Shown piece after piece: positions 18,365 through 26,742 of a DNA stretch of 51,438 bases. This DNA comes from Planctomicrobium piriforme (GTDB lineage: Bacteria; Planctomycetota; Planctomycetia; Planctomycetales; Planctomycetaceae): assembly GCA_945861445.1 (NCBI GenBank), contig CAMAVF010000004.1:1-51438 (forward strand), given 5' to 3'. The notes below the pieces were generated by a model. That model saw only the letters and a list, made by a program, of their open reading frames with translations. It was not told the origin of the DNA and did no database searches. A program made the position numbers and the translations under genes. Position 1 is the stretch's first letter. Every line of letters starts with the position of its first letter.

Positions 18365-19507
18365 ATGAGACTGCATTTCCATCGAATCGTGCCCAGACTC
18401 CTCGCCATCACTGTCCTCGCCGGACTTATCCAAACGGCAATCGGACTTGCGGCAGACGAGACCGCGGCGACCAAGAATCCGCAACCACGTCTCGCGCGTG
18501 ACAAACTCCTGGTCTATCGCGGGGCGAAGAATGAACAAGTTCCGGTGAAGACGGTCGCTGAGTGGCAGCAGCGCCGGGCCGAGATCATGCTCGGTGTCCA
18601 GGCGGTGATGGGCAAATTCCCCGGAAAAGAGAAACAGTGCGCGCTGGATGTGAAAGTGGAAGACGAAGTCGACTGCGGCACCTACGTCCGTCGCCTGATC
18701 TCGTATGCGTCCGAGCCTGGTTCGCGGGTCCCGGCCTACCTGTGCGTGCCGAAAGCGGTGTTGGAATCAAAGGCCAAATCGACGCCGGCGGTCCTCTGTT
18801 TGCACGGGACGGACAATACCGTAGGCCACGGAGTGGTCGTGGGACTGGGTGGCAAAGCCAATCGACAATACGCCAGTGAGCTGGCCGAACGCGGATATGT
18901 GACGCTGTCACCCAACTATCCGCTGCTGGCCAAGTATCAACCGGACATCAAAGCCCTGGGTTGGGAAAGCGGCACCTTGAAAGCCGTCTGGGACAATATG
19001 CGCGGGCTCGACCTCCTCGATTCATTACCGTACGTCAAATCGGGCAAGTACGGTTCAATTGGACACTCTCTTGGCGGGCATAACTCCGTCTATACCGCCG
19101 TATTTGATGAACGCATTCAAGCAGTCGTCTCCAGTTGCGGGCTGGATTCGTACCTCGACTATTACGGTGGCCAGGAATCGAAGTGGCTGCCCGGCAAGGG
19201 TTGGACACAAACGCTCTACATGCCCAAGTTGGCGAACTACCACGGTCGCCTCGCCGACATTCCATTCGATTTTCACGAACTCATTGGGGCTCTGGCACCG
19301 CGAAATGTGCTGATTATCGCCCCGTTACGCGACGGCAATTTTCGATATGACAGCGTGGACCGCATTGCTGCTGCAGCGGGCGAAGTCTATAGGTTGTACG
19401 GCGAACCGACACATTTACGAGTCGCACATCCCGATTGCACTCATGACTTTCCCGATGAAATGCGAGAACTGGGCTACAAACTGTTTGACGAAGTCTTGAA
19501 GAAGTGA
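18365..19507 (+). CDS. exported alpha/beta hydrolase (acetyl-xylan-esterase/dienelactone-hydrolase-like)
   Basis: The 380-residue protein starts with a signal peptide (hydrophobic core LLAITVLAGLIQTAIGLA, cleavage before ADET). The alpha/beta hydrolase fold is clear: the oxyanion region VLCLHGTD, the nucleophile elbow SIGHSLGGHNS, and the late catalytic region with VAHPDCTHDFPDEM that supplies the histidine. Such exported planctomycete esterases probably act on polysaccharide decorations or other esters; the substrate cannot be told. The ATG at 18365 has AGGAG nine bases upstream and opens the signal peptide, so it is preferred over an earlier in-frame start at 18305. Confidence 0.88.
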   Translation: MRLHFHRIVPRLLAITVLAGLIQTAIGLAADETAATKNPQPRLARDKLLVYRGAKNEQVPVKTVAEWQQRRAEIMLGVQAVMGKFPGKEKQCALDVKVEDEVDCGTYVRRLISYASEPGSRVPAYLCVPKAVLESKAKSTPAVLCLHGTDNTVGHGVVVGLGGKANRQYASELAERGYVTLSPNYPLLAKYQPDIKALGWESGTLKAVWDNMRGLDLLDSLPYVKSGKYGSIGHSLGGHNSVYTAVFDERIQAVVSSCGLDSYLDYYGGQESKWLPGKGWTQTLYMPKLANYHGRLADIPFDFHELIGALAPRNVLIIAPLRDGNFRYDSVDRIAAAAGEVYRLYGEPTHLRVAHPDCTHDFPDEMRELGYKLFDEVLKK

Positions 19508-19533
19508 AACGAACGATTGAGGCGCCTGGTATT

Positions 19534-19845
19534 GATAGTAGCCTTCACGCTCGGCGTGAAGTCAGCCGGACGCGCAATCGGCGTGGAATATCTGACAGCT
19601 CATCGATCGCGCCGCAGAACTTTCGTACGATCACTCGGGTGCCACTGGCTGTGCCAGTGCTTTTCGCACAGCCGAAAGACTACCGGCACTGGCAGAGCCA
19701 GTGGCACACAACCCGAAGATTAAGTCGTGACAAAGCACCACGCGCCTTCGGCGCGATTGTGTATTGCACGGTTCAACGACTGGAATGTAATGAGGTTGAT
19801 CGTGCGCTCGGCCCCTCTTCACGTGGAACGTGAAGGCTACTATGA
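19534..19845. repeat. nested inverted repeats (GTGAAGGCTACTAT family outside, GTGCCACTGGCT inside)
   Basis: The outer arms are a 33-base unit at 19534-19566 and its inverse at about 19813-19845, sharing CGTGAAGGCTACTAT; a third copy lies at 22681-22713. The inner arms are 19639-19660 (GTGCCACTGGCTGTGCCAGT plus two bases) and 19686-19707, reverse complements with one mismatch in 22. The arrangement of one repeat family inside another mirrors 954-1220. The open frames crossing it are not genes. Confidence 0.8.
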
Positions 19846-19856
19846 GGACTCATATC

Positions 19857-21095
19857 ATGCGACGTACATTCATTCTGCTCTCGATTGTCGCCTGCTCTTC
19901 TCAGATGCTCTATGCAGGGCCGAAGACGGTTGCCGTCTTGGAACAACATCTTCAAGCGGGGAAATTTTCCGAAGCCGAAGCCGCGTTGGCAGCGGAACTC
20001 AAACAGAGTCCCAAGGATGCTCAAGCCCGGTTCGGTTTGGGAACGGTTCAGTTCTTGAAAGGGGTTCAACGGCTTGCTCAAAGCCTCCATCGCCACGGGT
20101 TCGGGCAGCAATTACGCGGGCTGATGCCAGGATTTGATTTGCCGATCCCGCATAATCGAAGCCCCGAGAAGGTCAACTATCAACAGGTCCGGGCGATCAT
20201 TCAGAATTTCGTCACCGACCTGACCAAGGCCGAAGCCACTCTGGCTTTAATCGATGCCGAAGAGGTGAAACTTCCACTCCATTTCGGGCTGATTCGACTG
20301 GATCTGGACGGCAATGGAACTCTTCAACCTGAGGAAACATTGTGGCGAATCTATTCGCGGTTAAATCGTGGTGCGGGGGTCACGGAGGAACAGTCCAAGT
20401 CCTTCACCATCGCCTTCGACACAGGAGACGTCTACTGGTTACGAGGCTACTGCCATTTGCTGCTGGCGTTCGGTGAAACGGCGCTGGCCCACGACTGGCA
20501 GGAATTCTTCGAGCGAGTTGGCCATCGCATGTTTCCGATCGTCGATTCACCCTATCCGTTTCTGACCGAGGCAACCGCCGGGGACACCAACTCGTTCTTT
20601 TCATTCACCCAACTGGCAGACCTGGTGGCTGCGATCCATTTGATCAATTTCAAAGTCACTGATCCCGAGCGGATGCAGGCGGCCCTGGGACATCTGGAAG
20701 CGATGGTGACAGTCAGCAATAAGTCGTGGGACTTCATCCTGAAGGAGACCGATAACGACCAGGAATGGATCCCAAATCCGAAGCAGACTGGCGTGATCCC
20801 GAATGTCGTCGTCACCGAAGAAATGATCGCGAGTTGGCGTCATTTCCTGACGGAAGCCAAATCGATTCTGAAGGGCGAAAAGTTGATTCCGTTCTGGCGT
20901 GGTGCCGCCGACCGCGGAGTGAATCTGCGTAAGGTCTACATGGAACCCCGACCATTCGATCTCGTGATGTGGGTCCAAGGCACAGGTGCCGCGCCTTATC
21001 TCCAAAAAGGGCCGATCACCGATCCCGAAGTCTGGTCTCGGTTGCAACGCGTCTTTGGGGGTGAATTCATTGGCTTTGCCCTGTGGTTTAATTAG
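19857..21095 (+). CDS. exported hypothetical protein with TPR-like and EF-hand-like segments
   Basis: I do not recognise a named family. The product of about 412 residues has a signal peptide (RRTFILLSIVACSSQMLYA, then GPKTVAV). Residues about 25-65 (VLEQHLQAGKFSEAEAALAA, then ELKQSPKDAQARFGLG) look like a tetratricopeptide repeat. A later DLDGNGTLQPEE matches an EF-hand calcium loop. The C-terminal half is rich in aromatic residues. The ATG at 19857 has GAGGA eight bases upstream; ATGs at 19830 and 19842 are alternatives. It stands about 100 bases before the DUF1501 gene on the same strand and may be co-expressed with it. Confidence 0.8.
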   Translation: MRRTFILLSIVACSSQMLYAGPKTVAVLEQHLQAGKFSEAEAALAAELKQSPKDAQARFGLGTVQFLKGVQRLAQSLHRHGFGQQLRGLMPGFDLPIPHNRSPEKVNYQQVRAIIQNFVTDLTKAEATLALIDAEEVKLPLHFGLIRLDLDGNGTLQPEETLWRIYSRLNRGAGVTEEQSKSFTIAFDTGDVYWLRGYCHLLLAFGETALAHDWQEFFERVGHRMFPIVDSPYPFLTEATAGDTNSFFSFTQLADLVAAIHLINFKVTDPERMQAALGHLEAMVTVSNKSWDFILKETDNDQEWIPNPKQTGVIPNVVVTEEMIASWRHFLTEAKSILKGEKLIPFWRGAADRGVNLRKVYMEPRPFDLVMWVQGTGAAPYLQKGPITDPEVWSRLQRVFGGEFIGFALWFN

Positions 21096-21194
21096 TTGTC
21101 GGATTGGACAATCTCTCTCGCTCCACGGCCGTAATCGGGGTACAATTCAAGTCTTGTTGATCTGACTTGGAATGTTCTCGCTCGGAAGAGATGG

Positions 21195-22607
21195 ATGAGT
21201 AGCACCACAACGTCTGAACTGGCGTCGCGACGGCAGTTCTTGAAGGTCGGTTTGGCGGGGTTTGGATCCTTGTCCCTGCCTGGCCTGCTGCGGTTACGCG
21301 CCGAAGCAGCGACCGCCGACGCGGCTGAACGTACCGCAGTGATCATTGTCTGGCTGCGCGGTGGCTGCAGCCATTTGGATACCTACGATCCGAAGCCGGG
21401 AATCTCGACCGATTACCGCGGTCCCTTTTCCACCATTCAAACCAAGACACCCGGCTTGTTGTTTTCTGAGTTGCTGCCGCGGCAGGCACAGATCTCGGAC
21501 AAGTTTGCGGTGCTGCGTTCGATGGCCCATACCGGCGGCGGACATCCTGCGGGTTCGCTGCAGGTTCTCGGAGGAGACCCAGCCGCACAAGATAAGGTGA
21601 CCCCCTTCTATCCCGATTTCATGTCAGTGGCCAATTTCTTGCGAAGCGGCCGGCCGCGCAAGCTACCGAACTATGTGGGCGTGAATCCCATCACGCGCTA
21701 CGACAGTTTCACCATTGCCGGGTCGACGTATCTCGGGCCGGGCTATGAACCGTTTGCCGTGTATGGTGATGCCAGCCAGCCCAATTTTTCCGTGCCGAAT
21801 ATTGGTTTGGCTGACCCCAACCAGGTGGGACGATTGCAGGAACGCATTCGCCTGCGCAAGTCGTTCGATGAATTTCGTCGCGAGGCCGACCAGTCGGGGG
21901 TGATGGCGGCGATGGACCAGTTCGAGACGCAGGCCCTGAGCTTGCTCACCAGTTCCGAGGCCGCCAAAGCATTTGACGTGAAGTTGGAACCGTCCCACAT
22001 TCGCGAACGCTATGGTCTTAATCAGTGGGGCCAGCAGTGCCTGATGGCCCGCCGTCTGGTAGAAGCCGGCGTCGAAATCGTCACCACCACGTTCGACGGT
22101 CCGTTGTGCGGTCGTGTCAATAACTGGGACGATCACTCGGTCAACCAGCACATTTTTGAGGCCCTGCAGTTCCGGATGCCAACCGTCGATCAAGCGGTGA
22201 CGGCCTTGATCGAAGACATCTACGAACGGGGTCTCGATAAGCGAGTGCTCGTCATTGTGACCGGGGAATTTGGCCGCACGCCGCGGATTTCGCATGTGGC
22301 CAGCAGTGGCGGCGGCGTGGCGAGTGGACCGGAGGGGACCATCCAACCCGGTCGCGACCATTGGCCCCAGGCCAATTCGATGATCTGGGCCGGAGGCGGA
22401 ATTCGGACGGGTCAAGTCATCGGAGCTACGAACCGTCACGGCGAAGAACCGGTCGATAGACGAGTCGGTCCGCAGGACTTTCTCGCGACGATCTACCGGC
22501 ATCTGGGAATCGACTACGAACGAGTCACGCTCCCCGACCTCAGCGGCCGGCCCACACCAATTGTCACTGATGGCAAGGCAATTCCAGAACTCGCCGCGAC
22601 CTCTTGA
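21195..22607 (+). CDS. DUF1501 family protein with Tat signal
   Basis: The 470-residue product carries a twin-arginine signal (SRRQFLKVGLAGFGSLSLPG), so it should be exported folded. The DUF1501 (sulfatase-like, alkaline-phosphatase superfamily) body is clear: VIIVWLRGGCSHLDTYDPKP, VLRSMAHTGGGHPAGSLQVL, WDDHSVNQHIFEAL, VTGEFGRTPRI and GRDHWPQANSMIWAGGG. Planctomycetes have many copies, usually next to a PSD1 cytochrome protein; the function of the pair is unproven. The ATG at 21195 has GGAAGAG just upstream. Confidence 0.92.
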   Translation: MSSTTTSELASRRQFLKVGLAGFGSLSLPGLLRLRAEAATADAAERTAVIIVWLRGGCSHLDTYDPKPGISTDYRGPFSTIQTKTPGLLFSELLPRQAQISDKFAVLRSMAHTGGGHPAGSLQVLGGDPAAQDKVTPFYPDFMSVANFLRSGRPRKLPNYVGVNPITRYDSFTIAGSTYLGPGYEPFAVYGDASQPNFSVPNIGLADPNQVGRLQERIRLRKSFDEFRREADQSGVMAAMDQFETQALSLLTSSEAAKAFDVKLEPSHIRERYGLNQWGQQCLMARRLVEAGVEIVTTTFDGPLCGRVNNWDDHSVNQHIFEALQFRMPTVDQAVTALIEDIYERGLDKRVLVIVTGEFGRTPRISHVASSGGGVASGPEGTIQPGRDHWPQANSMIWAGGGIRTGQVIGATNRHGEEPVDRRVGPQDFLATIYRHLGIDYERVTLPDLSGRPTPIVTDGKAIPELAATS

Positions 22608-22680
22608 GTTGGGTTGCCGAATTCCATCGAATTTTTCGCAGAACGAAAGCTGAAAGTTGAATTGCGTCTATGGTGCGCCC

Positions 22681-22713
22681 GGCTGACTTCACATGGAACG
22701 TGAAGGCTACTAT
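22681..22713. repeat. GTGAAGGCTACTAT repeat, copy 3
   Basis: This 33-base unit (begins GGCTGACTTCACATGGAACG, ends GCTACTAT) matches the unit at 19534-19566 (in inverse orientation) and 19813-19845. Its centre forms a small palindrome TTCAC/GTGAA. It ends four bases before the stop codon of the histidine kinase. Confidence 0.75.
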
Positions 22714-22716
22714 TGG

Positions 22717-25110
22717 CTACTTCTCGAACCACCCGGTTAGGCCGGCGATCACCGCCAGGAGTTCGGCGGGTTCGACTGGCTTGGGGAGATGTGTCTGGAA
22801 GCCGGCCTGAATTGAGCGGATGTGATCCTCGGGCCGGGCGAATGCCGTGAGTGCAACAGCGGGCGTCTTGTTGCCTCGCAGTCGCAACGTCCGCATGAAT
22901 TCGTATCCGTCCTGCGTTGGCATCCCGATATCGCTGAGGATGACATCGGGGTTGAAGCGAGTGAGGACTTCGTGGGCCTCTTCGGCCGAGGCTGCGAGCT
23001 GCGACTCCACATCGCTCGCTGACAGGCAACGCCGCATCAACTCGCGAGCATCGGCTTCGTCGTCGACGACCAGGACCTTCACCCCGGGCAGCTTCATGGG
23101 TTGATAGTCGGTAGTGTTGGTCGACAACGGTAACTTGATCTGCGCGATATAAGGGTCGGATGCGCGTTCGGCATTCACCGGCAGTCGAATCGCGAATGTC
23201 GAACCCATCCCTTGGCCTGGACTCTCGGCGCGGACCGTGCCGCCGTGTAACTCCACAAGATGTTTAACGATCGACAACCCCAGCCCCAGGCCGCCATGTT
23301 TGCGGGTTGTTGAACCGTCAGCCTGACTGAAGCGCTCGAACAAGTGCGGCAAAAAGTCCGGGCTGATTCCTTCACCGCTATCTGTGACGCGCACCTCCCA
23401 GGTGCCATCAATTCGCTCGGCAATGACCTGAATGCTGCCACCTTGGGGAGTGAACTTGATGGCATTGTTGAGCAAGTTCCACAGGACCTGTTGTAGCCGG
23501 CTGGGATCGCCATTCACCGTCCCTCGGCTCGATTCAATCCTCTTTTCTAATCGAATCCCCTTCGCATCGGCCGCCGGCCGTAAGCCTTCGGCCGTGGCGG
23601 AAATGATTTCCGGCAGTTCGACCGTTTGAATTTCGAGTCGAATCTTGCCTGAGATAATGCGACTGACATCCAGCAAATCTTCGATCAGTTTGGTCTGCAG
23701 CCGAACATTGCGATCGATAACATTCATCCCCTCGGCGATGGTTTCCGGATCGTGCTTGCCCATCTTCAGAAGCTGCGTCCAGCCGAAAATCACATTCAGC
23801 GGTGTTCGCAGTTCGTGGCTTAACGTCGCAAGGAACTCGTCCTTCATCAGACTGACGCGTTCTGCTTCCTGGCGTGCGGCCCGTTCGCTGTCCAACAGCA
23901 ATTGGCGTTCTTCGCCGCGCTGCCGTTCCTCAGTGATATCAGTGTTGGTTCCGAACCACAGGATGATGCTGTTCTGACTGTCGCGGAAGGGCATGGCCCG
24001 CGACAAGTGCCAGCGAAATTGGCCATCGTGGCGGCGGAGTGGAAAGGTATCTTCCCACGGTTCCCCGCTACGAAACGCCTCCTGCAGTTTTTGTTTGATC
24101 CGCGGTAATTCGCCCGGGTCATGGACCGACTCGGCATCCAGGGTCGCCATTTCTTCGAGAGTCTTACCGGTATATTCGTACCAGCGCTGGTTGTACCACG
24201 TGGCCTTGCCGTCAGGCGTGGCGATCCAGGCCAGTTGCGGAATTAAATTGGCCAGGGCCTGAAATCGAGCCTGCGTTTCCTGCAACACCGCTTCCGCCAG
24301 TTTGCGAGCCGTAATGTCCTGCGTGGTTCCGTCAAAGCAAACCGGTTCATTGTCCATGTCGTAGTAAGTACAACCCGTGGCGCGAATCCAGCGAATCTGA
24401 CCTTCAGGTGAAACGACACGGTACTCGATGTCATAGGCCTGGTCTTGAAACACGCAATCATGGACGGCCTGTCGCGTCCGCTCCCGATCTTGGGGGTGCA
24501 AACGTGAGTAGAACAGATCGAAATCGATCTTCGCATCGGGTGGTAGGAAGAAATGGGATTTACATCGCGGATTCCAGATAATCTCGCCCAACGGCATTTC
24601 ACAGTGAAATGTGCCAAGCTCGGATGCATCCAGTGCGATCTCAAGCTGTTCTTGAAGCTCGCGTGCTTTTGCCTCAGCGCGGCTGATGGCGGCGATCTGA
24701 TCGCGAATCTGATATTGGCGTTCCCGGCCTCGCACGGCAGCATGCACGGCGCTGACCAGGGAACGCATGGGGGCTGGCCGGTCGACGAGCGTCACATTGC
24801 GCAACGAATCGATCACGTTAATCGCGGTCGCCGAATGGGTTCCCCCCGGAACCATCATGACCACAGGAATCTCTGACCACGCTGGCTGCCGCTCGAGGTG
24901 GCTGAGAAACTCTGAGGTTCCTTCTCCCGTCAAGGCATCTCCCGTCAGCAAGACCGCGCCGCATCCGACGTCAAGTTGCTCGCTGAGTTGCGATAGGTCT
25001 TCGCAAACCAGGCAACTGATGCCGGCAATGGCGAGGAGTTTACACGTGACTTCTCCATCCTTACGGGTCGGGGGCAGAAAGAGCACGCGTTTCTCCGCCT
25101 CACTGGTCAC
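22717..25110 (-). CDS. hybrid sensor histidine kinase with PAS domains and C-terminal receiver
   Basis: A 797-residue cytosolic sensor kinase; no membrane segment is visible. Residues 1-130 look like a degenerate receiver. Two PAS/PAC units follow at about 155-265 (ending DGTTQDITARK) and 275-395 (ending GTNTDITEERQ). The HisKA box is SHELRTP with the phosphoacceptor H432, the ATP lid region contains DSGEGI, and GLGLGLSIVKHL is the G2 box. The C-terminal receiver has VLVVDDEAD, the phosphoacceptor aspartate in VILSDIGMP (about D727), ALTAF and PKP. The start is GTG with AGGAT eight bases upstream. It lies 76 bases after the KaiC-like gene, so the output is probably coupled to that ATPase. Confidence 0.92.
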   Translation of the reverse strand: MTSEAEKRVLFLPPTRKDGEVTCKLLAIAGISCLVCEDLSQLSEQLDVGCGAVLLTGDALTGEGTSEFLSHLERQPAWSEIPVVMMVPGGTHSATAINVIDSLRNVTLVDRPAPMRSLVSAVHAAVRGRERQYQIRDQIAAISRAEAKARELQEQLEIALDASELGTFHCEMPLGEIIWNPRCKSHFFLPPDAKIDFDLFYSRLHPQDRERTRQAVHDCVFQDQAYDIEYRVVSPEGQIRWIRATGCTYYDMDNEPVCFDGTTQDITARKLAEAVLQETQARFQALANLIPQLAWIATPDGKATWYNQRWYEYTGKTLEEMATLDAESVHDPGELPRIKQKLQEAFRSGEPWEDTFPLRRHDGQFRWHLSRAMPFRDSQNSIILWFGTNTDITEERQRGEERQLLLDSERAARQEAERVSLMKDEFLATLSHELRTPLNVIFGWTQLLKMGKHDPETIAEGMNVIDRNVRLQTKLIEDLLDVSRIISGKIRLEIQTVELPEIISATAEGLRPAADAKGIRLEKRIESSRGTVNGDPSRLQQVLWNLLNNAIKFTPQGGSIQVIAERIDGTWEVRVTDSGEGISPDFLPHLFERFSQADGSTTRKHGGLGLGLSIVKHLVELHGGTVRAESPGQGMGSTFAIRLPVNAERASDPYIAQIKLPLSTNTTDYQPMKLPGVKVLVVDDEADARELMRRCLSASDVESQLAASAEEAHEVLTRFNPDVILSDIGMPTQDGYEFMRTLRLRGNKTPAVALTAFARPEDHIRSIQAGFQTHLPKPVEPAELLAVIAGLTGWFEK

Positions 25111-25186
25111 GATGATTTATCCTCAGTTTGTGGTGGACGCAGCATTGCGATTTGCAACGTGAAACATGATCATCAAACAGTCTCAA

Positions 25187-26683
25187 TCAACATTCATTGC
25201 GGTTGCTTGGGTCAATCTGAACTGGCACTCCTGTTAGGATTCCTCGAAACTCTTGCAGCGGTTCACTCAGATGAATTCCGCGCTCATCAAATCGCAATTC
25301 GCGAATGCTGGCTTCATGCGCACCGCTGCGTTTCTTGACCACGGAAATCGCCTTCTTGACCTTGCCTGCATATTCGAAGTAGCGAAGCAGGACGACTGAG
25401 TCCGCCAGGTAACTTGTGTCGACCGGACTACTCATGTTCGTTCCCAGCATCCCATGCTGAGCGACGACCATCAATGTCGTAACACCGTGTCGCCCCAGAT
25501 AGGTCAGCAACTCATGCAACTGAGCCGTTAGATACTGTTCATCCGGCATGGCATTCATATAGCCATTCAAACTATCAATCACGATGACTCGGGCATGGAA
25601 GCGTTCTACGGCATCCTGGACTCGATGTGCGAATTCACCTGGGGATAATTCTGCCGGATCGATTTGTTGAATTCTGACCTGCCCTGCGGCGGAGCCTTCT
25701 TTGATCGTAATGCCCAAACCCCGCGTCCGCGCTTCCAGCGTGGCTTTGCTCTCGTCAAAAGCAAAAATTACAGAGTGGTCGCCTCGATCCGCGGCGGAAA
25801 CGGCATATTGCACGGCAATTGTAGATTTGCCCGAACCGGCCGGTCCCATCAACAGTGTGCTGGTGCCGCGATCCAAACCCCCACCCAGCAGCACATCCAG
25901 CGCAGTGACTCCACTTTTGATGTGCCCTCGGTCGAAAGGTTCGGAATGTTCGGAGGCGACCAGGCGGGGAAAGACTTCGATCCCGCCGCAGGTAATCGTG
26001 AAATCGTGATATCCCCCTCGGAAGTCGGTGCCGCGCGATTTCATGACGCGCAAACGCCGACGTGCCGCTCCATACACCGGTGCCATTTGCTCCAGGCTGA
26101 TGACCCCGTGCGCGATACTCTGCAAATGCAGATCTGATCCTTCCGACGTCCGATCATCCAGCAAGATGACCGTGCAATGGCGGCCAATAAAGAATTGCTT
26201 TAAGGCCAGGATCTGGCGCCGATAACGCAGCGAGCTTTGCGCCAGCAATCTCATCTCGGAGAGAGAATCAAACACCACTCTACTCGGATTGAGCTTCGCG
26301 ACGACGTCCAGTACTTTCTTAGTCGTCTCATTGAGCTCAACTTCCGACGGATAGTACATCGTGATCTGGCCCTCGCCGTCGAGGTCCTCCTGGTTCGAAG
26401 TCAACTCCATGATTTCGATACCGTCCAACGACCAGCCGTGAGATCTGGCTCCGGCGAGCAGTTCATCTTTGGTTTCCGAGAGTGTGATATACAGGCACCT
26501 TTCTCCAGCCCGCACTCCTTCCAGCAGATACTGGAGTGACAATGTCGTTTTGCCGGCACCGGGATCGCCATCGACCAGGTAGAGGCGGTGGGAAATGACT
26601 CCCCCGTGCCAGATGTTGTCCAGTCCCGGTACTCCAGAGGCCGACCGGTTGCGGTGAGAGAGAGTTGAAGACTCGCTTGTCAT
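25187..26683 (-). CDS. double-domain KaiC-like ATPase
   Basis: The 498-residue protein has two RecA/KaiC domains. Walker A motifs are GDPGAGKTT (39-47) and GPAGSGKST (280-288), and Walker B aspartates lie at about D139 and D370. In cyanobacterial KaiC each domain has a catalytic Glu-Glu pair; here they read S69-E70 and D310-E311. The phosphorylation dyad Ser431-Thr432 of KaiC aligns with S424-Y425 in DTSYLADSVVLLRYFE, so one site is kept and the other is changed. No kaiA or kaiB is present. Relatives outside cyanobacteria act as signalling ATPases with histidine kinases. The ATG at 26683 has AAAGGAA seven bases upstream and is preferred to one 21 bases earlier. Confidence 0.9.
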   Translation of the reverse strand: MTSESSTLSHRNRSASGVPGLDNIWHGGVISHRLYLVDGDPGAGKTTLSLQYLLEGVRAGERCLYITLSETKDELLAGARSHGWSLDGIEIMELTSNQEDLDGEGQITMYYPSEVELNETTKKVLDVVAKLNPSRVVFDSLSEMRLLAQSSLRYRRQILALKQFFIGRHCTVILLDDRTSEGSDLHLQSIAHGVISLEQMAPVYGAARRRLRVMKSRGTDFRGGYHDFTITCGGIEVFPRLVASEHSEPFDRGHIKSGVTALDVLLGGGLDRGTSTLLMGPAGSGKSTIAVQYAVSAADRGDHSVIFAFDESKATLEARTRGLGITIKEGSAAGQVRIQQIDPAELSPGEFAHRVQDAVERFHARVIVIDSLNGYMNAMPDEQYLTAQLHELLTYLGRHGVTTLMVVAQHGMLGTNMSSPVDTSYLADSVVLLRYFEYAGKVKKAISVVKKRSGAHEASIRELRFDERGIHLSEPLQEFRGILTGVPVQIDPSNRNEC

Positions 26684-26742
26684 GATTTCGTTCCTTTGGC
26701 CCATCTGCCCTTAGGTAAGATCTCGTTCGGCCCATGCCCGAC

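Noticed and set aside
19813-19829. Possible parS site (TTCACGTGGAACG)
   Set aside because: It belongs to the dispersed GTGAAGGCTACTAT repeat and has extra mismatches to parS; its palindrome is centred differently.
19504-19833. Plus-strand frame of 109 codons after the exported hydrolase
   Set aside because: It runs through nested inverted repeats, has no binding site and no protein-like pattern.
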